Assembly: GCF_900184685.1 (NCBI RefSeq)
Contig: NZ_FXXL01000007.1
Span: 248,001 to 312,000, forward strand
DNA length: 64,000 nucleotides
DNA from: Butyricimonas sp. Marseille-P3923
GTDB taxonomy: Bacteria > Bacteroidota > Bacteroidia > Bacteroidales > Marinifilaceae
Direction: 5' to 3'
Position 1 is the first letter of the stretch. Every line of letters starts with the position of its first letter. Below are positions 7,636 to 18,500 of the stretch, piece by piece. The notes beneath the pieces were generated by a model that saw nothing but the letters and a program-made list of their open reading frames with translations, had not been told where the DNA came from and did not search any database. Both the position numbers and the translations under genes were made by a program.

Positions 7636-9537
7636 ATGGATGAGAAGAAGTATTTTTTGGAGCAATTTGATGATATAAAGATATTGCGTTATGATGTTCC
7701 CGTGTTCGACAGTTTGACGTTGAAGGAGAAATTGTTTGTTTATTACTTGAGTCGTGCGGCATTGGCGGGAAGGGACATCCTCTGGGACCAGAATAACAGG
7801 TATAATCTTCGCTTGCGGAAGGTGTTGGAAAAAATCCTGCGGGATTATAAAGGAGATCTGGAAGCACAGGAATTTCAGCATTTTCTGGTGTATGCCAAGA
7901 AAGTGTTTTTTGCTAACGGGATTCATCATCATTATTCGATGGAGAAATTTATCCCGGAGTTTACCCCGGAATACTTTAAATCGCTTCTGTTGGCGGTTGG
8001 AGAAGAGGAAATGTACGGGGAATTGGAGAGAGTGATTTTTGATCCGGACTATATGGCTAAACGGGTGGTGCTTGACGATGGAAAAGATCTCGTGCAGGCT
8101 TCCGCGAATAATTATTACGAGGGAGTGACGCAAAAGGAGGTAGAGGAATTTTATCGGGAGAAAAAGAAACAGAATGAATTGATTTCTTGGGGATTAAATT
8201 CCACGCTTGTGCGTGACGAACAGGGGCGGTTACGGGAAGAGGTGTGGTATGTCGGGGGAAAGTATAGTAAAGAACTTACCCGTGTTGTGGAAAACTTGGA
8301 GAAAGCGGCTGAATACGCTTGTAACGAGCATCAGAAGGAAATTATAGATTTGTTGGTACAATATTATCGGACGGGCGACCTTGCACTTTTTGACCGGTAT
8401 TCGATCGAGTGGGTGAAAGAAAGTGCTGCCCCCGTTGATTTTATAAACGGTTTTATCGAGGTGTACGGTGATCCTCTGGCGTACAAGGCAAGTTGGGAGT
8501 CTGTGGTACAGATTATGGATGAAGAGGCTTGCAAACGCACTCGTAAGTTGGCGGATAATGCCTTGTGGTTCGAACGGAATGCCCCGATAGACGAACGTTT
8601 TAAAAAGAGCGAGGTCGTGGGGATTATTGCCCGTGTGGTACAGGCTGCCATGTTGGGCGGGGATTGTCATCCGGCAACTCCTATCGGGATCAATCTCCCG
8701 AATGCCGAGTGGATACGGGAGCGCTACGGGAGTAAATCCGTGACTTTGGATAATATCACGTACGCGTACAATCAAACCTCGTTGACTTCCGGCGTGCTGG
8801 ACGAGTTCGCCTATTCGGAAGAGGAGAAGGAGTTGGTGCGGAAATACGGTTATCTGGGTGGAAACGTGCACACGGATTTGCATGAATGCTTGGGACATGG
8901 TTCCGGCAAAATGTTGCCCGGGGTGGGACAAGAGGCTTTGAAGAATTATTATTCCACGATAGAGGAAACGAGGGCTGATTTGTTCGCGCTCTATTATGTC
9001 ATGGACCCGAAGTTGGTCGAACTGGGGGTTATCCCGTCTTTGGATGTGGCTAAAAGCGAGTATTGCAATTATATACGCAATGGCTTGATGGTGCAACTTA
9101 CACGAGTGAAGTTAGGAAATAATCTGGAAGAGTCGCACATGCGCAACCGTCAATTGATAGCGTCTTGGGTGTATGAAAAAGGGAAAGCGTCAAACGTGAT
9201 TGAACGGGTGGTACGTGACGGTAAGACTTATTTCACCATTCGGGATTATGATGCGTTACGTCAACTATTCGGTAAGTTACTGGCAGAGATTCAGCGGGTG
9301 AAGTCGGAAGGGGATTTCGAGGGAGCCCGGAATTTGATCGAGGGGTATGGTGTGCGGATTGATCCCGTTTTGCATCAAGAAGTTTTGGAACGTTACCGAA
9401 AGTTGAATGTTGCCCCGTATGCCGGTTTCGTGAATCCTGAATATAAATTAGTAGAAAAAGAAGGAAACATCACGGATGTGGAAATAACGTATCCGACGGA
9501 TTTCTTGGCACAGATGTTGGAATACGGGAATATGTGA
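7636..9537 (+). CDS. Dipeptidyl-peptidase III (M49 family metallopeptidase)
   Basis: 633 residues. It carries the M49 zinc signature HECLGH (H416, E417, H421) followed by GSGK, and the second motif EETRAD, whose E444 is the likely third ligand. M49 enzymes release dipeptides from the N-terminus of peptides. No signal peptide is seen at the start (MDEKKYFLEQFD), so the enzyme is probably cytoplasmic. It is somewhat shorter than animal DPP III. It lies 2 bases after the zinc-ribbon gene and 9 bases before the antiporter gene, implying one transcript. The family is clear from the motifs; substrate preference is not. Confidence 0.9.
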   Translation: MDEKKYFLEQFDDIKILRYDVPVFDSLTLKEKLFVYYLSRAALAGRDILWDQNNRYNLRLRKVLEKILRDYKGDLEAQEFQHFLVYAKKVFFANGIHHHYSMEKFIPEFTPEYFKSLLLAVGEEEMYGELERVIFDPDYMAKRVVLDDGKDLVQASANNYYEGVTQKEVEEFYREKKKQNELISWGLNSTLVRDEQGRLREEVWYVGGKYSKELTRVVENLEKAAEYACNEHQKEIIDLLVQYYRTGDLALFDRYSIEWVKESAAPVDFINGFIEVYGDPLAYKASWESVVQIMDEEACKRTRKLADNALWFERNAPIDERFKKSEVVGIIARVVQAAMLGGDCHPATPIGINLPNAEWIRERYGSKSVTLDNITYAYNQTSLTSGVLDEFAYSEEEKELVRKYGYLGGNVHTDLHECLGHGSGKMLPGVGQEALKNYYSTIEETRADLFALYYVMDPKLVELGVIPSLDVAKSEYCNYIRNGLMVQLTRVKLGNNLEESHMRNRQLIASWVYEKGKASNVIERVVRDGKTYFTIRDYDALRQLFGKLLAEIQRVKSEGDFEGARNLIEGYGVRIDPVLHQEVLERYRKLNVAPYAGFVNPEYKLVEKEGNITDVEITYPTDFLAQMLEYGNM

Positions 9538-9546
9538 TTATAAAGA

Positions 9547-11619
9547 ATGTATATGATACCAATAATACTTGCTAATATTACTTTACCGTTGACCGATCCG
9601 GTATTAAAGTTTTTGTTGATTCTGATTATTATATTGGCAGCCCCGTTGTTGCTGAATAAATTGAGGATTCCCCATTTGTTGGGATTGATTATCGCGGGAG
9701 CCGTGATTGGTCCTAACGGGTTCAATCTGGTATTGAGAGATAGTAGTATCATTCTTTCCGGGACTGCTGGATTGCTGTATATTATGTTTCTGGCGGGACT
9801 GGAGATTGATTTGGGCGATTTCAAGAAGAACAAATGGAAGAGTCTGACTTTCGGTATGTACACCTTTTTAATTCCCATGGCATTGGGGACATTGGTGGGA
9901 CTTTACGTGTTGAATTTTTCGATGTTGACATCCGTTTTGCTGGCGAGTATGTTTGCGTCGCACACGTTGATCGCTTACCCGATTATCAGCAAATTAGGTA
10001 TCACGAAAGATAAGTCCGTGGGGATTACCGTGGGGGGAACCATGATCACGGATACCTTGTCGCTGTTGGTGTTGACGGTTATTGTCGAGATGGCGGTGGG
10101 GGATATGGATGATTGGTTCTGGTATCGGCTGGGGGCGGCAATTATTATTTTCTTCGCTTTCGTGATGATCGTGTTTCCTTTGGTCGGACGTTGGTTTTTC
10201 AAACGATGTGACGATAATATTTCACAGTATATATTTGTGTTGGTTATGGTATTCCTCGGTGCTTATCTGGCGGAGCTGGCAGGACTGGAATCCATTATCG
10301 GGGCGTTCCTTGCCGGAATGGCTCTCAATCGGTTGATACCCTCGACTTCTCCTTTGATGAACCGGGTGGAGTTCGTCGGGAATGCTATTTTTATTCCTTT
10401 TTTCCTGTTGGGGGTGGGGATGTTGATTGATTACCGGGCTTTCTTCACGAATATAGAAACAATAAAGGTTGGAGTCGTTATGATTGTGGTTGCCACGGTT
10501 GCTAAATACGCGGCTGCATGGTTGACACAAAAGACTTTTCGCTTGTCACTGGATCAACGCCGGGTGATTTTCGGGTTGAGTAATGCGCAGGCAGCGGCAA
10601 CTTTGGCTGCCGTTATGGTGGGATATAACGTGATCTTGGGAGAAACACCCGCGGGAGAGCCGATTCGGCTGTTGAACGAAAGCGTGTTGAACGGTACGAT
10701 TCTGATGATTTTGGTTACTTGTACGATGGCTTCTTTTGCCGCACAAAAGGGGGCGCACAATATAGCGATGGCAGAGGAACCGGAGGACAACGGGGAGATG
10801 GAGGAACATAAAGAGCGTATTTTGATACCTGTGTCATACGAAAGAAATGTGACGGAACTGGTAAATTTGAGTACGGCGATTAAATCGAAAAAGAATAAGG
10901 ACGGGTTATTTGCTTTGAACGTCATTAATAATAAAGTGTCGGATGAGGCTGCTTTCAAACAGGCAAAGAAAGTGCTGAATATGGCAGTGACGACGGCATC
11001 CGCGACGGACAACAGGTTAAATGATTTGTTACGCTACGATTTGAATGTGGTAAACGCTATTATCAGCGTGATAAAGGAACAAGGGATCACGGATCTCGTG
11101 TTGGGATTGCACCAAGGAAAAAGAGCGACTTCTTCATTTTTGGGTAATATGACCGAGGGAATATTAGGGCAGAGTAACGTGAATACTTTGGTGTATCGTC
11201 CGATGCAGCCTATTGCCACGGTGAAACGGCATTTGATTGTTGTCCCGGAACAGGCGGAGAAAGAGGTCGGTTTTTCCATGTGGGTAAACAAGGTCTGGAA
11301 TATTATTCAGAACACGGGAGGTAAGGCTATATTTTACGGGACGGAAACGACTTTGGGATATTTGAAGGATATCTATAAAAAGCGTCCGATTGAAGCGGAA
11401 TTTACCGTTTTCGACGATTGGGACGATTTCTTGATTATTTTCCGTGAAACGAGAGAGAATGATATGTTGTGGGTGATCATGAGCCGGAGAGATCGGATTT
11501 CTTACCACGCGAGTATGAATCGTATCCCGAATTACTTGAGCAAGTATTTCCAGATGAACGGCTTTGTGCTGGTGTACCCCATTCAGGCGGGAGAAACGGA
11601 TAACAGGTATCTTGTTTAG
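9547..11619 (+). CDS. CPA2-family cation:proton antiporter with C-terminal USP-like domain
   Basis: 690 residues. The first 400 form a Na+/H+ exchanger-type membrane domain with 12 or so hydrophobic helices; conserved segments include LLGLIIAGAVIGPNGF near residue 45 and GLESIIGAFLAGMALNRL near residue 245. From about residue 420 the protein is soluble, with an alternating beta/alpha pattern typical of universal stress protein domains (KERILIPVSYE, then GITDLVLGLHQGK). It probably exchanges Na+ or K+ for H+ at the inner membrane. It is the last gene of the trmH operon and is followed by a strong hairpin terminator. Confidence 0.87.
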   Translation: MYMIPIILANITLPLTDPVLKFLLILIIILAAPLLLNKLRIPHLLGLIIAGAVIGPNGFNLVLRDSSIILSGTAGLLYIMFLAGLEIDLGDFKKNKWKSLTFGMYTFLIPMALGTLVGLYVLNFSMLTSVLLASMFASHTLIAYPIISKLGITKDKSVGITVGGTMITDTLSLLVLTVIVEMAVGDMDDWFWYRLGAAIIIFFAFVMIVFPLVGRWFFKRCDDNISQYIFVLVMVFLGAYLAELAGLESIIGAFLAGMALNRLIPSTSPLMNRVEFVGNAIFIPFFLLGVGMLIDYRAFFTNIETIKVGVVMIVVATVAKYAAAWLTQKTFRLSLDQRRVIFGLSNAQAAATLAAVMVGYNVILGETPAGEPIRLLNESVLNGTILMILVTCTMASFAAQKGAHNIAMAEEPEDNGEMEEHKERILIPVSYERNVTELVNLSTAIKSKKNKDGLFALNVINNKVSDEAAFKQAKKVLNMAVTTASATDNRLNDLLRYDLNVVNAIISVIKEQGITDLVLGLHQGKRATSSFLGNMTEGILGQSNVNTLVYRPMQPIATVKRHLIVVPEQAEKEVGFSMWVNKVWNIIQNTGGKAIFYGTETTLGYLKDIYKKRPIEAEFTVFDDWDDFLIIFRETRENDMLWVIMSRRDRISYHASMNRIPNYLSKYFQMNGFVLVYPIQAGETDNRYLV

Positions 11620-11645
11620 TGCTATTTACAAGATAAATAGAAATG

Positions 11646-11674
11646 GGGGTGACTTTCTAAATGATAGTCACCCC
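11646..11674. terminator. Bidirectional terminator between convergent genes
   Basis: Nine-base-pair stem GGGGTGACT (11646-11654) and AGTCACCCC (11666-11674) with an 11-base loop, between the antiporter and the PKD-like lipoprotein genes. Confidence 0.75.
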
Positions 11675-11699
11675 TTCGTTGTGTTTATGTTTAGGTGAA

Positions 11700-13319
11700 T
11701 TAATTGTATTGCATCATGGCCGACGTGTGTTTGTAGATAATATCGACAACTTCGCCATATCCTTCAAATTCCTTGTATATAGTCGGGTTGCCCTCTGATA
11801 TAATGGAATTTCTGGAAGCATCGACAAAATGAACTTTCCCGTTTGCGGTTCCGATAGCAATTCCGGTATAACCGAACATCGTGTATCCTTCATTGAAACT
11901 TAAAGCCGTGATCGTGGCTCCCGCGTTGAAGAATACGGTTGTTTTGTTCGTGTTCACTTGATAACAATAGAGTATATCGTTATTTATGCCCCCTGTGAAG
12001 AACAGATAATCACCGGAGCGGTGGCATAAGAATTTTGTTTTAGAGGTGATCTGATCTCCTTTAGGTAATTCTTTCAATATGTCACTAACGGGGTTAATTT
12101 GTAATTTCCCGATAGATGAAGACGGCATGTAGCAAGATTGTATCCAGTGTTTCCCGTTTGCATCTTTTAAGATGAAGTAAAAATAGGAGTCGTTCCAACT
12201 GGTCATCAAGTCGTCTTTACAAGGACAGGCGTATACCAGATTGTAATCACCCAGATTGTCCAGTGGTACATAATTTTCCGGCCATTCCCCCGTACTTGAG
12301 GATACGACAGCCATTCCCGCACGGTTGTTTCCTGCCATGGAAACCAGAATGAAACGTTTGTGTTCCGGTGTGGCGTCATACGCTAAAATCGTGTTTGTCA
12401 TCGAGGAATTTGCCGGTTGTGCCAATAGTGTGATATTGCCACCGCTGACACCGTTATCCACGTCTATATTCATAGGTATATTGCTATAAGCATTGGATTG
12501 AAAAGCATTCGAAACGGTAATCATGCGATTGTACAGGCTCCCGTCGCTGTTTAACAACAGGTTTATTCTCTCGTTGTAGCAAACATCCACGGGTTCGAAT
12601 ATCTCGGGAACTTTTTCATTTACAAATTCATGTTCTGTCAGTATAACTTTCTTTAGGGTTACTCCATCCAGTTCTAAAGGACCTTGTCCACCGCGTTGAA
12701 TAACGAGAACCTGATCATCCGCACTGTAACTTGAAGAGAAATGTTGAATTAATCTCACCGGGTTGCTTCCCAGGTCTTCTCCCTCGTGGAATTGTTTGTA
12801 CAATTCTTTTTCGTTCCAGTATTCAAATCCATCCGGTGTTTCACCGTTACCGGGTACTTTTATGAATCCAAGACGGGACGTTCCGCTACTTTCTTTATAA
12901 AGTACCATGAATCCGGTTTTATAACGAGTTTCCACGCGGAGGATAAACATTCCGCTGTTTTTATAGGAAATATTTGTCCTCTCGTCTGTCAGGTATAATG
13001 ACACGTAAAAGTCTTTGATCTCCGGGAAAACATATTTCAACACCTTGTCATGTGAAATGGTGTCCTTGTCAACGAGCCAGGTGTAAGTGAAGTGGGCTTC
13101 ATCTTCCGGATTCTTCCAAGTAATTTTGGGTTCGAGAACAAATTCCGTTCCCTCGATACAGGAGGAGCCGGAGTTTGAGCTTCCCGGTAATTCTATTGTC
13201 ACTAAATCTTGAGGCAAATAATTGTAATTCCCGTCGTCGTCCACGCATGCGCTTAATCCGCAGATGAACCATGCCAAAAATAATATCATTAATTTTCTCA
13301 TAATATTCTTTCTTTTCAT
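11700..13319 (-). CDS. PKD-like family lipoprotein of a SusCD locus
   Basis: 539 residues with a lipoprotein signal peptide (lipobox LSAC), so probably on the outer membrane. Residues 40-130 resemble the PKD-like domain of Bacteroidota SusCD-associated lipoproteins (segments EPKITWKNPEDEAHFTYTW and FYVSLYLTDE). The rest is beta-rich, with repeated blade-like strands (SGDYLFFTGGINNDILYCY, GTANGKVHFVDAS) suggesting a propeller. It is the last gene of the SusC-SusD-DUF4843 operon, 7 bases after the DUF4843 gene. A role in surface ligand binding is inferred from location. An internal ATG at residue 7 is an alternative start. Confidence 0.75.
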   Translation of the reverse strand: MKRKNIMRKLMILFLAWFICGLSACVDDDGNYNYLPQDLVTIELPGSSNSGSSCIEGTEFVLEPKITWKNPEDEAHFTYTWLVDKDTISHDKVLKYVFPEIKDFYVSLYLTDERTNISYKNSGMFILRVETRYKTGFMVLYKESSGTSRLGFIKVPGNGETPDGFEYWNEKELYKQFHEGEDLGSNPVRLIQHFSSSYSADDQVLVIQRGGQGPLELDGVTLKKVILTEHEFVNEKVPEIFEPVDVCYNERINLLLNSDGSLYNRMITVSNAFQSNAYSNIPMNIDVDNGVSGGNITLLAQPANSSMTNTILAYDATPEHKRFILVSMAGNNRAGMAVVSSSTGEWPENYVPLDNLGDYNLVYACPCKDDLMTSWNDSYFYFILKDANGKHWIQSCYMPSSSIGKLQINPVSDILKELPKGDQITSKTKFLCHRSGDYLFFTGGINNDILYCYQVNTNKTTVFFNAGATITALSFNEGYTMFGYTGIAIGTANGKVHFVDASRNSIISEGNPTIYKEFEGYGEVVDIIYKHTSAMMQYN

Positions 13320-13326
13320 GTGATGA

Positions 13327-14025
13327 TTAATAACCTAACACGGGGATATCTGTGGACATATCGTCTAATCCCAATTCTTCGTCCGGATAAGGCGTTCCGG
13401 CATAACGTAACCGTAATAATTCCCGTTTGAATTGCAAGGCAAGGGCTCTACGTTCGTCATAGTTTTTGTTTTCCCAGTCACCGGTTCCCGTGACATCAAT
13501 TAATTTCTGGAATTTAGGTATGGAATATTTTCCCAAGAAAACGTCTTCCACGTCACTGTCCCACCATGCCGGACGGGATATCTCCGTGCTGAACCATATA
13601 ATTTGTCGGGAATACAGGCTCTGTCCGCTAAGTATTTCCGTACCGTCAGCGATATCGACAACCAGCCGTACTTTTTGATTCAAGCCTTCCCGTTTTAACG
13701 TGATGTAAAGCGTGTCCATTGTTTGTCCGGCCTTAAACAAAGCTTTGTCTGGCAGTGCGAATTGAGAGGATGAAGCCGTCGTGTATTGGCTGTTTGCTTT
13801 TAATACTATTTCTTTTGCCTCGGTTAAGGGCATACCCACGAGTTTTACGGGTAGTGGTATCTCTATTTGTTGTGCCGAACCGTAGAAGAAGAACGATATC
13901 TCCATCGAGTCCGTGTAATCATTCACGAATTGCACGTAATGTTGTGAGTCATATAAAGGGATATTTTCTTTACTGCAAGCGTTCAATAATCCTGCTAATA
14001 AACCGAATAGTAATATTTTTTTCAT
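13327..14025 (-). CDS. DUF4843 domain-containing lipoprotein
   Basis: 232 residues beginning with a signal peptide and lipobox (LLNAC). The body has the features of DUF4843: an early HYVQFVNDYTDSMEISFFFYG segment, a beta-sandwich-like middle (RLVVDIADGTEI) and the C-terminal WWDSDVEDVFLGKYSIPK region. DUF4843 proteins are encoded after SusD in many Bacteroidota nutrient-uptake loci and have no established activity. The start codon lies 19 bases downstream of the SusD stop, and the stop 7 bases before the PKD-like gene, so all four genes are one unit. Confidence 0.8.
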   Translation of the reverse strand: MKKILLFGLLAGLLNACSKENIPLYDSQHYVQFVNDYTDSMEISFFFYGSAQQIEIPLPVKLVGMPLTEAKEIVLKANSQYTTASSSQFALPDKALFKAGQTMDTLYITLKREGLNQKVRLVVDIADGTEILSGQSLYSRQIIWFSTEISRPAWWDSDVEDVFLGKYSIPKFQKLIDVTGTGDWENKNYDERRALALQFKRELLRLRYAGTPYPDEELGLDDMSTDIPVLGY

Positions 14026-14044
14026 AGTTGTTCTCCTTTATCGT

Positions 14045-15514
14045 TTAGAATACATCTTCTTTTTCCGGGATGGGAAGTACAAATTTGTTTCCCACGTTTA
14101 CGGTTTCTCCGCCATTCTCGATGGCTATGTTCAAGCGTTTGTAAAAGAAAAACAGTTGACCTTCCGTCAAATATTCCTTTTTCATTTCCAGCGTTAATTC
14201 CTTCTGGTAACGATTCATGTCAACTGTCCGGTTGTCAGCTTGGTATGCGTCCCTGACTTTTTGCAAGTATATTTGGGCGTTCGTCGCATCGCTGGTATTA
14301 TAGCGACATTCGCTGATGATATAATACATTTCAGATAGACGCAATACCGGAATCAGGTTAAAATTCGGTGTGACATCGGGAACTTCCGTGTCGAAAGATT
14401 GCCACTTTAATAAGTTATACAATCCTGTTTCATAATTATATTCACCCAGATTCTTTCTCGAATCGTCCCCGTCTTCCGTGAAGAAGTCCGTCCATGCCTT
14501 TAGTGCGAAACGTGTGTTGTTCGTGGTTTTAAATTCGTCGTATAAGTCCGTTAATTTGTCATCATACAAGGCAAACATAATTTCCGATTTATACTTGGTA
14601 TGCAATCCTTTACCGGAAGTTAATTCACTTGTTGAGGCAAAACGTAACGCATCTTCACCACCTTCTGATGCTACAAAATGTTCCAGAACGAAACGAGCTT
14701 CTTTTTCGGCATTCGTTTCATCTCCGGCATACATGTATACCCGGGCGAGCAAACCGTGAATGGCTATGTAATTTAGTCGGATACCGCGGGAATTGAAGAA
14801 ACGACCTAAATTTATACTTTGCGGGGTGTATCTCCATGTAGCGGAATACAAACCGGTTTCTGTTACATGGGTAGAATCAAAGTGGGCTACCAGATCTTTG
14901 GCTTTCGACAAATCACCGATCACGAGTTGCAAGAAATCGGATGTTTTTTGTTTCGGTTCATATTTTGACGGGTAAGTCGTGAAATAAGGTAAATACGTAC
15001 CGGTTGCATTCACTTTTGGGGACGGGGCAAATAAACGTAATAAATCGAAGTGAATGAATGCGCGCAAGGCAAGGGCTTCTCCCTCGATTAAGTCTTTTTC
15101 TACTTTTCCCAACGGGAAGAATGTTCCGTCCTTTTTTTGAATCTCTTCAATTAATTTGTTACAGTTCGCGATGGTATTATACATCTGTATCCATAGATTG
15201 TCAATCATTTTTTTGGTATCTGCCAGATCGTAGTTGTAAGTTGCGACTTCCGGGTAAGCTTTATTCAACCTGTCGGCATTGTAATCCTGTGCGAGTACGC
15301 TTATCAATCCCCACGATAGTTCCCGCCCGTATAGACCTTGTTGAGAAAGTTCCTGATATATTCCGTTCAATGCATTACGAAAGCCTGAATAATCATCAAA
15401 TAATTTCTCGTCCGTTACCTGATTTTCAGGAGAAACGTCTAACCAGTTTCCACAACCGTTCAAGGTAAACAAAGTGATGGTTGCCAGAATGATATAGTAT
15501 TTTATTTTGTTCAT
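14045..15514 (-). CDS. RagB/SusD family outer-membrane lipoprotein
   Basis: 489 residues with lipobox LNGC at the end of the signal peptide. Typical SusD features are the early FDDYSGFRNALNGIYQELSQQ helix, the TPR-like segment GEALALRAFIHFDLLRLFAP (about residue 150) and the C-terminal VPDVTPNFNLIPVLRLSEMYYIISE. SusD proteins form the lid on the SusC channel and bind the ligand at the cell surface. The gene starts 11 bases after susC. No glycoside hydrolase or peptidase gene is linked, so the substrate is unknown. Confidence 0.93.
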   Translation of the reverse strand: MNKIKYYIILATITLFTLNGCGNWLDVSPENQVTDEKLFDDYSGFRNALNGIYQELSQQGLYGRELSWGLISVLAQDYNADRLNKAYPEVATYNYDLADTKKMIDNLWIQMYNTIANCNKLIEEIQKKDGTFFPLGKVEKDLIEGEALALRAFIHFDLLRLFAPSPKVNATGTYLPYFTTYPSKYEPKQKTSDFLQLVIGDLSKAKDLVAHFDSTHVTETGLYSATWRYTPQSINLGRFFNSRGIRLNYIAIHGLLARVYMYAGDETNAEKEARFVLEHFVASEGGEDALRFASTSELTSGKGLHTKYKSEIMFALYDDKLTDLYDEFKTTNNTRFALKAWTDFFTEDGDDSRKNLGEYNYETGLYNLLKWQSFDTEVPDVTPNFNLIPVLRLSEMYYIISECRYNTSDATNAQIYLQKVRDAYQADNRTVDMNRYQKELTLEMKKEYLTEGQLFFFYKRLNIAIENGGETVNVGNKFVLPIPEKEDVF

Positions 15515-15525
15515 AGCATCATGAT

Positions 15526-18500
15526 TTAGAAAGTTGCATTTAAAGAGAAATTAAATGTACGGCTGAAAGGGTAGGATAGTCCTCTTTCTTGTTTCACATT
15601 CGAGATGTGAGCGACATCACCCATTTGGAATTGCAGGCGGAGCATACTCAAACCGAAACGATGGATTAATTCACGATTAAAATCATAACTTAAACTCAAT
15701 GAGGTGAAATCTATCGCGTTGTAGTCTTGTACGAATCTGGACGTCGGGCGTGTAGTTTCGCTTCTATCCTTGATGTCTTTTAGTGTGGTACGTTGTCCGG
15801 CTGATTCCCAGCGTTGTGTCAGTACGCGTTTATCCGCATTCTGGTAACGCAGGTCAACGCACTCCACTTTTTCCACGAGAGTCGTGTTGTATACTTGTGC
15901 GCCGAATTCATACATAAAGGAAGCGAACAACGAGAAATTCCTGTAACGCAGGTTTACCCCGAAACTACCTTGTGCATCCGGTTCCTTGTCTCCGAGAATC
16001 TGTTGTTGGGAGGAAACATAATCGTAAGAAATTGTTCCGTCCCGGTTTACAAATATCTCTTTTCCGTCGCTGGGGTTGATACCCAAGGATTTCATACCCC
16101 AAATAGCTGTTAATGAACCGCCTTCCTCGTATTTTATAAGCGGTTTGGCATAGGTTAAGTTCTTTTTATCATTTTCAAATTTGGCGAATTCCTCGTCAAC
16201 ACGGGTGTTGTATGCCTTTAACGACTCGGAGATTTTCATGATCCGGTTCTTGTTATGTGCCATGTTCCCGTACAGGATAACATCCCAGTTTTGCGTTTTG
16301 TACACGTTGGCACGCAGGATTATTTCATATCCCCGGTTTCGTACTTCTCCAAGATTATCCTTGTAAGACTCGAATCCCGTGGATACCGGAATAGTCACGT
16401 CCGTGATCAAATCTTTAGTCAATTTGTTATACCAATCGGCTTCCAATGTGATGTTGTCGTTAAATAATCCCAGAACCAGACGGAGGTTTAATTCGTTTGT
16501 CTTTTCCCATGTTAATTTATCATTACCCATGTAGAATAGCGTCAGTCCGTTGCCCGTGCCGTAATACTTGTCAGAGATTTTATACGTGTGTTTTGCGGCG
16601 TAAGCGGGGAAGTTTACTTTACCGGTTTGTCCGTAAGTACCGGTTAATCTTAGCTGGCTGATTTTATCCAATTTCTGCATAAAATCGTATTTATGGAAAT
16701 TGACTCCCGCACCGATAGCGTAGAATGAAGCTGTTTTGTTATCTACCCCGAATTCGGAAGAACCGTCCATGCGGTAGGAGGCATCTAGTAGATAAATATC
16801 TTGAAAAGAATAATTTAAAGCGGCGTACACGCTGGATAGACGGGTGTGATTATCGGAGAACGTGGGAGCATCCGATTTTTCAGCGTACATGGGGGAACTT
16901 AGCTCTCCGGAAGGGAACCCGCGGAAAGTGGTGCTCTCGTAGCTGTATTTGTTCTCGTTTAATTCGACTCCGACCGAGAAGTTGATGTTGTGATTGCCTA
17001 ACGTCTTCACGTAATTGGCGAATGCTTTGAAGTTCCAGTTTATTGTTTCGGAATCGCTCTTGTCTAATGTCCCTTTTTGTACGTTTAAGTCCTCGGTACT
17101 ATTCTTGAACGTGGCAGATTCCGGATCGACGAAAACGGAAGACCACTCGTTTGTTTTCGTGATTGAGAATTGGGCTTTCATTTGGAATCCGTCCATGATA
17201 TACCAGTTCACACCCAGATTATCCGTCAGTGAACTGTAATTATTGTGACTGAAATTCTTCATTAGTTTTGCCTCGTAATAAGGATTTAAACGGGTATCGT
17301 TAATATGCCATTTCAAGTCGTTCACGTAGTTTCCGTCAATATCTTTGTAAGACACGTAAGGTAGGCGGCGGGTATATTCGCTGAAATCCCCGTAAGGTGA
17401 GTTTGTACCTTTGGTAACATCATAACTGACTTCGTTGCGCAATTGTAAGTTCTTTACCCGGTAATCCAGCATAAAAGAAGAGCCGATACGAGTTCTCCCG
17501 GACTCTTTCATTACTCCGTTTTGTACGTCATAACGCATGGTGATGCCGAATCGAAAATCGTTGGAACCACCCTCGACAAACAGGCTGTGTTTGTGATTAA
17601 AGGGATTTCTCAAGGGCAAGGAAATCCAATCGGTGTTCACGCCTGCCATGATGTTGTTTCTTTTCTCGATATATTCTTGTTGCAGGCTTTGGTATTCTAC
17701 GGGAGCTTCAGAGTCAAAGAAGCCTGCCAAGCGTTCAGCCTCCAACTTCTCACTTGCGTTCATCAAGTTGTAGTCAGAGATATCCGGTACAGTTAATTCT
17801 CCCATGAAGTCGTAGGAAACACGGAGTTTGCCGGGTTGTGGAGCCACGGTTTCAATCACAATCACACCGTTGGCGGCACGGGAACCATACAAGGCCGTTG
17901 CGGCAGCATCTTTCAGAATCGTGATGTTCGCTATCCGGTTCGGGTCGAAATCGTACACTTTATCTATTTTTACCTCATACCCGTCCATGATAAACAGGGG
18001 GGAGTTGGGGTTGTTCTGTAAGGCCGTTTTGGATACGGAATTTTTGTCGAGTTCCATAACGCCCACGCCGGAACGTCCGCGGATGTAAAATTCGGGAACA
18101 GTATTCGGGTCGGACCCCATGTCGTTATTTTTCATGATGCGCAAAGAGGGATCGAAAACTTGTAATGCCGATATGACATTTCGTGAAGCAACCTTTAACA
18201 ATTCTTTTTTCTCTACCCGGATGGCTGATCCCGTGAAGCTGGATTTTTTTACGTTAGCGTAACCGGTAACCACGACATCTTCCAGACTTTCTTTTTTCTC
18301 CCGGAGAATGATCTTGATCTCTTTCTGGTTTGATAGCTCGATTTCTTGTGTTTCAAAACCAAGAAAACTAACCACCAGTGTGATGTTCTTGATATTCGGA
18401 AGTGTCAGTTTGAATTTGCCGTCTTTATCCGTGGCGGAACCTACTTGTGTTCCCTTTATCATGATCGTTGTTCCGGGTAAAGGGGAGTTGTTCTCGTCAA